A DNA stretch of 64,000 nucleotides, taken from the NCBI RefSeq assembly GCF_007997225.1, contig NZ_VORM01000007.1, positions 110,353-174,352 of the forward strand. Reading direction: 5' to 3'. This document shows positions 9,851 through 18,647 of this stretch, one piece after another. Below the pieces are notes generated by a model. It was not told where the DNA came from. It ran no database searches and worked only from the letters and a program-made list of their open reading frames with translations. The translations under genes were made by a program, and so were the position numbers. Source of the DNA: Subsaximicrobium wynnwilliamsii (GTDB lineage Bacteria; Bacteroidota; Bacteroidia; Flavobacteriales; Flavobacteriaceae). Numbering within the stretch: position 1 is the first letter of the stretch; each line of letters starts with the position of its first letter.

Positions 9851-10018
9851 ATAAATAATTAAATTGAGCATCAGTTGGTTATAGTTCTTTCGATAGCTTT
9901 CGGGATAGTTCTTGATTCTTGGCTCACTATTCTGTTTCAGTTTTGCTTCTTCATTAACAATACCGTCTGAACTTGAAATCAAGCCTAAAACAACAACCCC
10001 TACAACTCTAGAATTACG

Positions 10019-10026
10019 TAACTTTG
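10019..10026 (+). promoter_or_regulatory. Candidate -7 element for kdsA
   Basis: TAACTTTG matches TANNTTTG and ends 20 bases before the ATG at 10047. No clear -33 TTTG was found at the expected distance. Confidence 0.5.
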
Positions 10027-10046
10027 CGACTTAAAATCTTTTGATC

Positions 10047-10865
10047 ATGACACTTTCCGAAGTACCAAAACTCAAACATACCAATTCTAACAACTTTTTT
10101 TTACTCTGCGGCCCTTGCGCCATTGAAGGCGAAGACATGGCTTTGCGTATCGCAGAAAAGGTTCTCAAAATTACAAACCAACTTGAAATCCCTTATATCT
10201 TTAAGGGCAGTTTCAAAAAAGCAAACCGCAGCAGGATTGATAGTTTTACAGGTATTGGCGATGAAAAGGCACTAAAAATCCTTAGAAAAGTCTCAGAAAC
10301 TTTTGATATCCCAACCGTGACCGACATCCATGAAATCGGTGATGCTAAAATGGCTGCGGAATATGTGGATGTGTTGCAAATCCCGGCGTTTTTGGTGCGC
10401 CAAACCGATTTGGTGGTCGCTGCCGCCGAAACAGGAAAGGTGGTCAACCTCAAAAAAGGCCAGTTCATGAGCCCAGAAGCGATGAAGCACGCCGTACAGA
10501 AAGTGAAGGATACTGGCAACCACAAGGCTTGGATTACCGATCGTGGCACCATGTTCGGGTATCAGGATATGATTGTCGATTTTAGAGGCATCCCAACCAT
10601 GCGAGCTTATGCACCCACAATTTTAGATGTGACCCATTCCCTGCAACAACCCAATCAAAGTGTTGGCGTTACTGGCGGAAGACCAGAAATGATCGAAACC
10701 ATTGCCAGAGCCGGTGTTGTGAATAATGTGGACGGACTCTTTATTGAAACGCACTTTGACCCAGCAAACGCCAAGAGCGATGGCGCCAATATGTTGCATT
10801 TGGATAATTTGGAGCGCCTGCTTAGTAATTTGGTGGCGATTAGGAAGACGGTTAATAGTTTATAG
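10047..10865 (+). CDS. kdsA: 3-deoxy-8-phosphooctulonate (KDO-8-P) synthase
   Basis: Condenses phosphoenolpyruvate with arabinose-5-phosphate to KDO-8-phosphate for the LPS inner core. The protein of 272 residues has GPCAIEG near the N-terminus, FKGSFKKANRS, PTVTDIHE, LQIPAFLVRQTDLV, VNLKKGQFMSPE, WITDRGTMFGY, DVTHSLQQPN, and the C-terminal IETHFDPANAKSDG. The Cys of GPCAIE (residue 24 from the chosen start) is at the site that is Asn in the metal-free enzyme of E. coli and Cys in metal-dependent enzymes, so this is probably the metal-dependent class. I chose ATG 10047; a TTG six bases earlier sits in the same frame but looks like leader sequence. The 18-copy heptamer array follows the gene. 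Confidence 0.97.
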   Translation: MTLSEVPKLKHTNSNNFFLLCGPCAIEGEDMALRIAEKVLKITNQLEIPYIFKGSFKKANRSRIDSFTGIGDEKALKILRKVSETFDIPTVTDIHEIGDAKMAAEYVDVLQIPAFLVRQTDLVVAAAETGKVVNLKKGQFMSPEAMKHAVQKVKDTGNHKAWITDRGTMFGYQDMIVDFRGIPTMRAYAPTILDVTHSLQQPNQSVGVTGGRPEMIETIARAGVVNNVDGLFIETHFDPANAKSDGANMLHLDNLERLLSNLVAIRKTVNSL

Positions 10866-10893
10866 CGAGTAGCCGTTAGAGGGTAGTACTAGG

Positions 10894-11019
10894 TTGGCTG
10901 TTGGCTGTTGGCTGTTGGCTGTTGGCTGTTGGCTGTTGGCTGTTGGCTGTTGGCTGTTGGCTGTTGGCTGTTGGCTGTTGGCTGTTGGCTGTTGGCTGTT
11001 GGCTGTTGGCTGTTGGCTG
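10894..11019. repeat. Perfect heptamer array (TTGGCTG)18
   Basis: Eighteen uninterrupted, identical copies of TTGGCTG occupy 126 bp, beginning 29 bases after the kdsA stop. The lack of any sequence variation suggests recent expansion or active homogenisation. Confidence 0.97.
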
Positions 11020-11099
11020 TTTAAACGAATAAAATTTCACGAGGCGTTTCTGAAAAACCGCAAATAGTTATACAGAGACTTTAAGTTTCAAATTCAATT

Positions 11100-11309
11100 G
11101 GCTCTAGTTTAAAATGGCTCTTATGGTTGAAATATCCGATCTTCGGAGTTTTGGCTCCCTTTAGACGGGGCAAAAGGAACATGACGAATATCCAATTATT
11201 TTTTCCCTGGCCCTAAAGGGAATAATCGGATTTTCTAGGTTTGAGCCAACCTAAAAGATTTATAAATTCAATTTTATTAACAATAGCAACGCGAGATTAA
11301 ACTAGAGCC
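11100..11309. mobile_element. MITE-like non-coding inverted-repeat element
   Basis: Perfect 13-bp terminal inverted repeats, GGCTCTAGTTTAA (11100-11112) and its complement (11297-11309), bound a 210-bp non-coding segment. The two halves share further inverted blocks (TGGCTC, ATCCGAT, CCCTTTAG). TTCAATT lies at both flanks (11093-11099 and 11311-11317), like a target duplication, although the flanks are themselves TTTCAA-rich. No transposase is nearby. Confidence 0.5.
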
Positions 11310-11392
11310 TTTCAATTTAAGTTTCAGTTTCAGTTTCAGTTTCAGTTTCAAATTCAATTTCAAATTCAATTTCAATTTCAATTTCAACTTCA
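11310..11392. repeat. Hexamer tract TTTCAG/TTTCAA next to a start codon
   Basis: About 13 hexamers of the TTTCAR type with a few slips end four bases before the ATG of the acetyltransferase gene. The tract occupies the place where promoter spacer or ribosome-binding sequence would be expected. Confidence 0.85.
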
Positions 11393-11396
11393 TCCC

Positions 11397-11864
11397 ATGG
11401 ATATAGACTACAGAGAAGCCACCTTAGAGGATCTGCCAGAAATCACTGCGATTTTCAGGGACACGATTAGCACCGTAAATCGCAAGCATTATTCTGAAGA
11501 ACAAGTAGAGGCTTGGGCCGCTGCTGCCGATAATTTGAAAAAATGGCAAAAACGCATCAAAGCCACCTATTTCCTTGTGGCTGAAAACGATGGCCAAATT
11601 TTAGGTTTTGCATGGCTCAAAAACGGTAATTATTTGGAAGGCATGTACGTTCACAAGAATTATCAGCGCAAAACCGTAGGCTCAAAACTACTGCGCATTA
11701 TAGAGTCCCATGTCACAATGTATGATTTTGAAAGCATCCAAGCAGAATCCAGCTTATCTTCCCTCCCATTCTTCGACTCGCATTATTATGAAGTTGAAAA
11801 AAAACAGAAAAGATCCATAAAAGATCAGGTGCTGGATTATTATATCATGTATAGGAAGTTGTGA
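11397..11864 (+). CDS. GNAT-family N-acetyltransferase
   Basis: A 155-residue GNAT enzyme that would transfer an acetyl group from acetyl-CoA to an amine. The N-terminal strand DYREATLEDLPEITAIFRDT, the central GFAWLKNGNYLEGMYVHKNYQ, and the acetyl-CoA pyrophosphate loop, here QRKTVGSKLL (usual form Q/RxxGxG/A), are visible. FFDSHYYEVEKK occupies the position of the usual C-terminal FYEK-like motif. The substrate is unknown. It appears as a single gene; its start is directly preceded by a hexamer tract, so expression could vary with repeat length (inference). Confidence 0.88.
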   Translation: MDIDYREATLEDLPEITAIFRDTISTVNRKHYSEEQVEAWAAAADNLKKWQKRIKATYFLVAENDGQILGFAWLKNGNYLEGMYVHKNYQRKTVGSKLLRIIESHVTMYDFESIQAESSLSSLPFFDSHYYEVEKKQKRSIKDQVLDYYIMYRKL

Positions 11865-11931
11865 GTTGTGAGTTGTTTGTTGTGGAGTTGTCTTGATACT
11901 TTGTACTTAACACTTTGTACTTTTCAAAAGA

Positions 11932-12531
11932 CTACTTAACAAACGCCTTAACCCCAGCTTTAAGCTCCAGATCCAGATAATTATTCCGTGGGACTATTGG
12001 GCAAGAATATTTTTCGTTATAAGCGCAATAGGGATTATAAGCTGTATTAAAATCTAGGCTAACCGTATTCCCTTCAGGAATTGTCAAATCAATATAACGG
12101 CCGCCACCATAGCTAGTCAAACCATTGGTGTCATCTATAAACGGAAGTAACAAATAGTCCTCAAAGCCTTCCTCCTGCATCAAATCCTGATCTTGATATA
12201 CATTCAACATATAGTTCTTGCCTTTCAGTTTAAAATGAAATTCTGCAAAAATGCGCTTGTTAGACAATCGGCTTGTTGTGGTTTGCATTTTAAACCATTC
12301 TGAATTGGGTTTCAATTCCACTCGGGCCTCAACCACATAAGCAGCATCAAACTTAAAAAAGTCCAAGCCTTCAAAATTCTTAAGGTCTCTTTTCTTTAAA
12401 GGCGATTTTGAAGCATCTTTGAACTCTGCATTCAACTCCCTCTGAAATTGAGTGTCTCCAGCTAATGGCTTTTTATCTTGGGCACAACTCAAATTCGCAA
12501 AGGCAATTAACACCAATACTAAATATTTCAT
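11932..12531 (-). CDS. DUF1684 lipoprotein
   Basis: About 199 residues from the ATG at 12531, which gives a clear lipoprotein signal peptide: MKYLVLVLIAFANLSCAQ, with the lipobox Cys after LS. An ATG eight codons earlier would put charged residues ahead and is less likely. The body contains the DUF1684 signature elements YGGGRYIDL and DFNTAYNPYCAYNEKYSCP. The family function is not known; members are conserved, and secreted or lipid-anchored ones are common in Bacteroidota. It is probably anchored to a membrane on the periplasmic side. Confidence 0.88.
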   Translation of the reverse strand: MKYLVLVLIAFANLSCAQDKKPLAGDTQFQRELNAEFKDASKSPLKKRDLKNFEGLDFFKFDAAYVVEARVELKPNSEWFKMQTTTSRLSNKRIFAEFHFKLKGKNYMLNVYQDQDLMQEEGFEDYLLLPFIDDTNGLTSYGGGRYIDLTIPEGNTVSLDFNTAYNPYCAYNEKYSCPIVPRNNYLDLELKAGVKAFVK

Positions 12532-12659
12532 CTCCTTAAATTTTTTCAACTTCAAAAATACAACTTATTCTCTTTTTTCATAGCTTTGAAGCACAAATTG
12601 AGACCAATCATGAATTCAGTTTTTATTTCATACAAATCAAGACCAACCGCTAACTTTAG

Positions 12660-12749
12660 CTATCGGAAATCTTGTATGCAATGACCTAATTGAATAATTT
12701 TCATAAAGCACTCATCCGCAAGTCCGACTAAAAATGTCGGACTTTTTTT
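12660..12749 (+). ncRNA. Candidate small RNA ending at an orphan terminator
   Basis: A strong intrinsic terminator in + orientation lies at 12720-12749 (AGTCCGAC, 7-base loop, GTCGGACT, then T7). The nearest upstream gene is on the other strand, so the terminator has no obvious mRNA. A TAACTTTA sequence near 12650, close to the TANNTTTG -7 consensus, could start a transcript of about 90 bases. This is inference from the orphan terminator only. Confidence 0.35.
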
Positions 12750-12790
12750 ATACCAACACCCATTAAACCAATCCTTAATGACCAGTCAAG

Positions 12791-14017
12791 ATGTTATTGT
12801 TGAATTTTATCCAGAAAAAATTACTCATCCCCTATTATAAGGCTTTCACAGGATTATCTGTTGAAGTTTGGTGGTTGGCGCTTATTACTTTTATCAACCG
12901 AGCTGGCACCATGGTTATCCCATTTTTGTCTTTATACCTTACCAAAAACCTACATTTCACTTTAGAGAATGTGGGCTGGATCATGAGCGCATTTGGTTTG
13001 GGGTCTGTCGCGGGCTCATGGCTTGGCGGCAAGCTTACCGACCGGATTGGCTATTACAAAGTCATGGTTTACAGCCTATTTCTTACAGGATTTCTCTTTA
13101 TAGGCTTACAGTTTCTAAACACTTTATATGCGTTTTGCTTCGGAATATTTGTAGTCATGTTGGCTGCAGACATGTTTAGGCCAGCCATGTTCGTGGCTTT
13201 GAATGCCTATAGCAAACCAGAAAATAAGACCCGCTCATTGACCTTGATTCGGTTGGCGATCAATTTGGGCTTCTCTGCCGGCCCAGCAGTTGGAGGGCTT
13301 ATCATCACTGGCCTTAGTTATGGCGGCTTGTTTTGGGTAGATGGCATCACTTGCATCTTGGCTACAGTTGTGCTACTTAAAACGTTGAATCCCAAGAAAG
13401 CAAAAGTGACAGATAACTACAAAAGCGCAATACCAGAAAGTGCTTACAAAGACCGGTCATTTCTCATTTTCCTAGTGGCAATGGTGCTGTTTGGCATTGT
13501 ATTTCTTCAGTATTTTTCAACCGTTCCCATTTACTACGACAACGAAATTGGGCTGAGCGAATTTGAGATCGGATTGCTTTTGGGTTTGAATGGTTTTGTA
13601 ATCTTCTTATTTGAAATGCCCTTGATCAAATGGTTGGAAACCACCAAATACACCCATACGGGATTGATGCTTTTTGGGGCGGTCTTGGTGGGAGCAAGTT
13701 TTTTGGTATTAAATATAAGCCCTTGGGTTGGGATGCTTATCTTTGGAATGCTGTTGATGAGCATTGGCGAGATGATCACGTTTCCGTTTTCTAATGCCTT
13801 CGCGCTCAACCGTGCAAAAAAGGGAAAGCAGGGGGAATACATGGCGTTGTATAGTATTTCCTTTTCGGTGGCGCATATTTTTGGCCACAATGCAGGATTA
13901 CAGTTAATAGATCGCATCAAGTTTGAAAACACTTGGTATGTGATGGCAGTATTATCGGCTTTATGCGTGGTGCTGCTCCTTTTCCTGAAAAAACAAATGA
14001 ATACAAAAACCGCTTGA
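12791..14017 (+). CDS. MFS transporter (DHA1/MdtH-like)
   Basis: A 408-residue major facilitator with about 12 hydrophobic segments. The loop between segments 2 and 3 has GSWLGGKLTDRIGYYKVM, the classical MFS GxLxDRxGRR-like motif A, and NLGFSAGPAVGGLI in segment 5 resembles the antiporter motif C. The overall look is that of H+-driven drug or metabolite exporters. A ypdA-like gene starts four bases after its stop, so the two form an operon. The substrate cannot be deduced. Confidence 0.9.
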   Translation: MLLLNFIQKKLLIPYYKAFTGLSVEVWWLALITFINRAGTMVIPFLSLYLTKNLHFTLENVGWIMSAFGLGSVAGSWLGGKLTDRIGYYKVMVYSLFLTGFLFIGLQFLNTLYAFCFGIFVVMLAADMFRPAMFVALNAYSKPENKTRSLTLIRLAINLGFSAGPAVGGLIITGLSYGGLFWVDGITCILATVVLLKTLNPKKAKVTDNYKSAIPESAYKDRSFLIFLVAMVLFGIVFLQYFSTVPIYYDNEIGLSEFEIGLLLGLNGFVIFLFEMPLIKWLETTKYTHTGLMLFGAVLVGASFLVLNISPWVGMLIFGMLLMSIGEMITFPFSNAFALNRAKKGKQGEYMALYSISFSVAHIFGHNAGLQLIDRIKFENTWYVMAVLSALCVVLLLFLKKQMNTKTA

Positions 14018-14021
14018 ACAA

Positions 14022-15011
14022 GTGCAAATAGAAAAACAAATCATCATTATAGGTGCCGGCCCCATAGGCATCGCTTGTGCCTTAGAATGCAAGAAACATG
14101 GCTGGGATTATCTGGTTTTGGAAAAAGGATCTCTAACCAATTCCTTATTCAATTATCCCTTGAACATGACGTTTTTTTCCACTTCGGAAAAATTGGAAAT
14201 CGATCGCATCCCTTTCATCAGCAATAACCCAAAACCCAGCAGAAATGAGGCTTTGGAATATTACCGAAGGGTCACAACCGCAAACACTTTAAATATCAAT
14301 CTATACGAAAAAGTAGAAAGCATCAAAAAACACGAGGAGACTTTTCTGCTTAAAACTGACAAGGCTGAATATCGTGCCCATAAAGTCATCATCGCCACCG
14401 GTTTTTACGATATCCCCAATTATTTGAATGTGAAAGGCGAGCAATTGCCAAAAGTGATGCACTATTATAAGGAAGCACACCCCTTTACTTTACAAAATGT
14501 TGCCGTGGTTGGCGCGAGCAACTCCTCAGTAGATGCTTCTTTGGAGATTTACCGCAAAGGCGGAAACGTGACCATGATTGTAAGAGGCCATGAAATTGGC
14601 GAGCGCGTAAAATATTGGGTTAGACCAGATGTTATAAACCGAATTGAGGAAGGCAGCATCAAAGCCTTCTTCAATTCTGAAATCCATACAATAGAACCAC
14701 ATCAAATCACTGTGAAAACGCCGGAAGGATTGAAAACCATTCCGAATGATTACGTCATCGCATTAACGGGGTACCGCCCAAATTTCGATTTTCTAAAACA
14801 AGCTGGGGTCACTTTTTCCGAAGATAAAAAACACATCCCAACCTATAATGACGAAACCATGGAGACCAATGTTGACGGACTCTATTTGGCTGGCGTGATT
14901 TGTGGCGGGATGGAAACCCACAAATGGTTTATAGAAAACTCAAGAATCCATGCCAAATTGATTGCTGAAGCTCTTGAAAAAAGCCCATCCACATTACAAA
15001 TTAAAGCATAA
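14022..15011 (+). CDS. ypdA: YpdA-family FAD-dependent thiol-disulfide oxidoreductase
   Basis: Flavoprotein related to thioredoxin reductase; in Firmicutes YpdA (Bdr) reduces bacillithiol disulfide, and homologues occur widely in Bacteroidota. The FAD-binding GAGPIGIACALECKKHG is at residues 11-27, a second nucleotide-binding GASNSSVDASLEI lies in the middle, and ATGFYDIPN and the C-terminal GLYLAGVICGGMETHKWFIENSR are characteristic of the YpdA group. The CxxC pair of thioredoxin reductase is absent, as expected. A GTG start at 14022 fits the compact spacing after the MFS gene. About 329 residues. Confidence 0.9.
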   Translation: MQIEKQIIIIGAGPIGIACALECKKHGWDYLVLEKGSLTNSLFNYPLNMTFFSTSEKLEIDRIPFISNNPKPSRNEALEYYRRVTTANTLNINLYEKVESIKKHEETFLLKTDKAEYRAHKVIIATGFYDIPNYLNVKGEQLPKVMHYYKEAHPFTLQNVAVVGASNSSVDASLEIYRKGGNVTMIVRGHEIGERVKYWVRPDVINRIEEGSIKAFFNSEIHTIEPHQITVKTPEGLKTIPNDYVIALTGYRPNFDFLKQAGVTFSEDKKHIPTYNDETMETNVDGLYLAGVICGGMETHKWFIENSRIHAKLIAEALEKSPSTLQIKA

Positions 15012-15045
15012 TCGTTGATAGTAGTTTTCAGTAAAATCAAAGACC

Positions 15046-15558
15046 ATGAGACCATTTGAAAAATGGGAAAATTTACCCATCTTTAAAAAAGCAATGCAGC
15101 TGTCAGATTTAGTGGATCACATTACTGAAGCGGTTGATAAAACAGATATTGATTTTGAGCGTGCCATTGAAGCCGAGATGATCAAGAGCAATTTGAGTTA
15201 TATGCGGCAGAATGCAATGACCATTCCCGCGAAAATCGCTGGGGCTGCAAGTGAGGACATGCTTTACGACATACGCATGGAAAACGCCGCCATTATTAGA
15301 AAAGCGGCCCGAGAACTTATCACAGATGCTCGCGGCATTGAAATGCACGGCTTTAAAGACATTGAGTATTTGGACCTTTTGAGACAGGAAGTGGAAGAGT
15401 TTCGAATTTTATTTGCCGAGTGGGTAAAAACCTTTGACCAATGGCACTATATCATTGATCGTTGGGGCTTGTTCAATCCGCCTGGCATCAATTACGACGA
15501 CCACGATCCCGATGACGATATACCCTTTAATCCCGATGATTTTTTTGACGGCCTATAA
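15046..15558 (+). CDS. Acidic four-helix-bundle-like protein, first of a tandem pair
   Basis: A 170-residue protein of no named function. It is about half identical by eye to the next gene: FKKAMQLSDLVD, GFKDIEYLDLLRQEVEEFRILFAEWV, then IDRWGLFNPPG and a tail rich in Asp (YDDHDPDDD...PDDFFDGL). The helical part, with LSYMRQNAMTIPAKIAGA, recalls the four-helix-bundle (23S rRNA intervening-sequence protein) family, where QLRRAxxSIPxNIAEG occurs at the same place; that is a guess from layout. The gene starts 34 bases after ypdA and may belong to the same transcript. Confidence 0.8.
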   Translation: MRPFEKWENLPIFKKAMQLSDLVDHITEAVDKTDIDFERAIEAEMIKSNLSYMRQNAMTIPAKIAGAASEDMLYDIRMENAAIIRKAARELITDARGIEMHGFKDIEYLDLLRQEVEEFRILFAEWVKTFDQWHYIIDRWGLFNPPGINYDDHDPDDDIPFNPDDFFDGL

Positions 15559-15603
15559 TCCCAATACCCTACGTTTCTCAAAACCTATTGCAAGATTTAA
15601 ACT

Positions 15604-16107
15604 ATGGAAGAATTAGAACATGTGCCACTTTATAAAAAGGCCAAGGATATTCAAAATTTAGTGGATTCAGTGGTGGATGTCATCATGGATTCCCAATTGG
15701 AGTATGAGACCGAACAAGAAGGCCAAATGATTGATGATTCGCTCACGTATTTAGGTGAGAATTCCGATCTCATACCGCAAAAAATCGCCTTGGTTCATGG
15801 TGAGGATATTCCTTATAATGAAAAAATGGAATCTGCCTGCTTTATAAAAAATGCGGCGATCGAGATATTGACAGATTTAGACCATATCGAACTCTCTGGC
15901 TATAAAGATATTGAATATTTTGATTTACTGAGAAATGAGATTGACGATTTCAGGATCCTTTTTGCAGAATGGGTCACGACCTTCGACCCTTGGGATTATG
16001 AGATAGACCGCTGGGGACTTTTCAACCCGCCCGGCGTTAAATACGACGATTATGATCCCGACGATGACCTGCCTTTTGACATCGATGATTTTTTTGAGGA
16101 TTTGTGA
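15604..16107 (+). CDS. Acidic four-helix-bundle-like protein, second of a tandem pair
   Basis: A 167-residue paralogue of the preceding protein, aligned over its full length without large gaps: LYKKAKDIQNLVDSVVDV, GYKDIEYFDLLRNEIDDFRILFAEWV, then the conserved IDRWGLFNPPG and acidic end (DDYDPDDD...IDDFFEDL). Both have short intergenic spacing, so the pair arose by duplication and is probably co-expressed. No catalytic motif is visible. The conserved WGLFNPPG plus acidic tail may be a binding surface (inference). The 157 bp after the gene show no feature. Confidence 0.8.
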   Translation: MEELEHVPLYKKAKDIQNLVDSVVDVIMDSQLEYETEQEGQMIDDSLTYLGENSDLIPQKIALVHGEDIPYNEKMESACFIKNAAIEILTDLDHIELSGYKDIEYFDLLRNEIDDFRILFAEWVTTFDPWDYEIDRWGLFNPPGVKYDDYDPDDDLPFDIDDFFEDL

Positions 16108-16264
16108 TTGGGAAACTTCAATAGACGCTACTCTTCGAAAGCGCCTATTAAAACAACTATTTTATAGGTCAGTCACGCATTGAAAAAACGTAAAGCTCCA
16201 TCACTTAAATTGCAACAGCTCTAGGTCTTCAGATTCAGCTTGAACCGAATAATCAGGAGCCGTT

Positions 16265-16441
16265 TTAGCTGCGGGATTTTTCTGATTTGACAAATCCAAT
16301 TACGGTTATGCCGAGGCTTGTGCCCATAAGCCAAGTGGCACTTCCAGATTCTGAAAAACTTTTGTCAACTATGCTCCACACCAATACTCCTATCTGGATC
16401 ATAAGCAGGATCACAAAGGCTATTCTCTTAAAATTTTTCAT
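16265..16441 (-). CDS. 58-residue membrane protein at the end of the peptide-export operon
   Basis: An ATG at 16441 opens a 58-codon frame ending at TAA 16265. The product begins MKNFKRIAFVILLMIQIGVL and has a second hydrophobic stretch (WLMGTSLGITVIGF), so two membrane segments with basic ends. It starts 21 bases after the stop of the exporter gene on the same strand. No family is recognised. Its place and size would suit an immunity protein or an accessory subunit (inference). Confidence 0.6.
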   Translation of the reverse strand: MKNFKRIAFVILLMIQIGVLVWSIVDKSFSESGSATWLMGTSLGITVIGFVKSEKSRS

Positions 16442-16462
16442 TATTTAGATTAAGCTTTAAAT

Positions 16463-17368
16463 TTAAGAAATGGTCAACTCCAAATTTTTCCAAAACTGAC
16501 TGTAGAAATTATCAGTTTCCATAAGTTCAGGATGGGAACCATTTATTAAGGTTCGACCATCTTCAATAATGTAGATTCTATCTGCAATGCGTTTAAGAGA
16601 GTGCAGTCTGTGCGAAATAAAGATGATGGTAATTTCCTTTTTGAGGCTATTAAGTAGTTCTAAAACAAAATGCTCTGTATTTCGATCCATGGCAGAGGTA
16701 AATTCATCTAATAAGAGTAGCTGTGGTTTTTTATACAAAACACGCATTAAAGCAATAATCTGTTTTTGACCCCCAGATAAATTAATCCCTTCCTCTCCTA
16801 AAATGGTAGCATAACCTTGCGGTAAACTATTCACAAAACCTTCAAAGCCATACGCTTTAACAAATTGCTCAATATGCGCAGGTTTATCTTCTTTTCCCAA
16901 CAAGATGTTTGATACCACATTACCCGCAAAAATGGTCACATCTTGAGGTACTACTCCAATAATCTCCCGCCAATCCCTAGTTTTTATAGCTTTAAGGCTG
17001 CTTCCTTTGTTGATGATGATTTCACCGTTCTCAAAAGGGTAGAATTTTTGCAATATTTGTCCTAAGGTACTTTTACCACTTCCGCTCTCCCCAACAATGG
17101 CGATGCAGTCATGTTTTGAAACCGATATGTTGATATTTTTAAATAATTGGCTTCGTCCTGCAAATCTAAACGACAGCTTTTTTATGTCCAATGATTCAAA
17201 CTTTGTTAAGGAGTTTCGCCCTTCATTCTCTTTTTCAATGGACGCAAATTCATACATTCTATTAAAAGTTACTTTAGCCTCATTAATAGGGATGGTTATC
17301 AAAGCTAAACTTGCCACAGAAGGCAATAAGGAACCTGCCACACCTAAAATAGCCATGAGCTCCCCCAA
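16463..17368 (-). pseudogene. C39-peptidase ABC exporter, ATPase half (downstream of in-frame stop)
   Basis: The C-terminal half of the exporter that begins at 18643. It continues in exactly the same frame after a TAA codon at 17371-17369. It starts LGELMAILGVAGSLLPSVAS (last membrane helix) and then carries the complete nucleotide-binding domain: Walker A GESGSGKST, signature LSGGQKQ, Walker B LLLLDEFTSAMD, and the switch His in ISHRLHSL. Both halves together make 726 codons, the usual length of peptidase-containing ABC transporters. A TTG directly after the stop could restart translation, but without the peptidase and most of the membrane domain. Confidence 0.85.
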
Positions 17369-18643
17369 TTACATGGTTTCACCATAAACCTGTATTGATG
17401 TATAGATTAAGATGCCCATCAAAAAAAGCACGCTAAACACGCCTGAAAACACCGATAAACGCACATTTATTTGGCCTAAATTAAACGCCTTTTCTTGAAA
17501 ACTCCCGTAAATGAGTTGATTGATTTTTTGAAATATCGATTGCCTGTTATTGTTTTTTATGGTGGCAATCCCTTGCATTGAGGTTATGTAGTTACTTTCA
17601 CTCAAGGCATAACCTTGCATCACTTCCTTTTGAGCAAAGATGATGCGCTTATTGAAACTGTAAATGAGTAAAAAATAAAAAGGCAGACTTACCGAAGCAA
17701 TCACTCCGGTTTGCCAGGAATAGTAAAACAGAAAGCCTAAAGAAACTATAGTTACTAAGGCATTTATGGCCACAGTACCAATTACGGTGCTTATCACACG
17801 CTGTACCCGCTGGGTATCATTTAGGCGCGCCACCAGTTCGCCAATCTTACGCGTATCGAAAAAAGGTTTAGGCAAATGTAACAAGGAAGTGTAAAAACTG
17901 TCGATAATGCGGTTGTTGAAGTCTTTAGATTGGCGTATCAAGAAATAATCCCTTAATGCCGTAAACAAGACCCGAATCAACAATAAAAAAGCGACCAAGA
18001 CAATCCCGGTAATCAATTTGTTAAAATCTTTGCTAGGCAAGATGTCATCTATCAATTTTTGAGAAAAGATCGCCATGGCCATTCCCAATATAGCGATGCC
18101 CAATCCCAATAATACCGTAAAACCGATTAATCGATGATCTTCTTTTAGAAGCTTTAAAAACCACTGCTTTTTATCTTCAGCCTCGGTTTCTGCTTTTAAA
18201 AAATCTTTGTTTGGGCTTAAGGTCAAGCAGGTTTTAGATTGCCATACCTGCTCCAGTTCTGTTTTTGAATACTTGCTAATCCCTTTTGCAGGATCACCAA
18301 TAACAAATTTACCGTTCTCAAAACCGTAACAGGCGACATAATGTTGTAATCTGTCATCAATAAGAACGTGTAAAATCAAAGGCTCTTTATGGTCAATCAA
18401 AGCTTGAATGTCAGCCTCATTGCCTTGTGCTGTAAACCCTAGATTATTGGCTGCCTGATGCAAACCCAAGAGCGTTGTGCCCTGTTTTGTAGTGCCGCTC
18501 AATTCCCTAAGTTTTTCTAAAGAATTGTTGCCTTTGTAATAGTTTATGAGTGACAGCAAACAAGCCACCCCACAATCACTTTGGTCTTGCTGCAAGACGA
18601 AGCTTTTTTGCAATTGTTTTTGGGAAGGTATCGTCTTTTTCAT
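17369..18643 (-). pseudogene. C39-peptidase ABC exporter, peptidase and membrane half (ends at an in-frame TAA)
   Basis: N-terminal part of a peptidase-containing ABC transporter (PCAT), which cleaves double-glycine leaders and exports the peptide. The C39 domain is intact: catalytic Cys24 in QSDCGVAC, His in LQHYVACYGF and Asp in IGDPAKG. The membrane domain has the LVARLNDTQRVQRVIS coupling region. After QVYGETM the frame meets TAA and then continues perfectly into the ATPase half. A single substitution (for example from CAA, AAA or GAA) explains the stop; there is no frameshift. The start lies four bases after the thioredoxin-like gene. Confidence 0.88.
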
Positions 18644-18647
18644 GAAT

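Noticed and set aside
9722..9982. 86-codon minus-strand frame upstream of kdsA
   Set aside because: It lies mostly in the dispersed repeat copy B and overlaps the kdsA promoter region; the sequence has no protein-like character.
16463..18643. Two separate genes: a peptidase-membrane protein and an ABC ATPase
   Set aside because: The second begins exactly after the TAA in the same frame and starts in the last membrane helix, so it is one interrupted gene.
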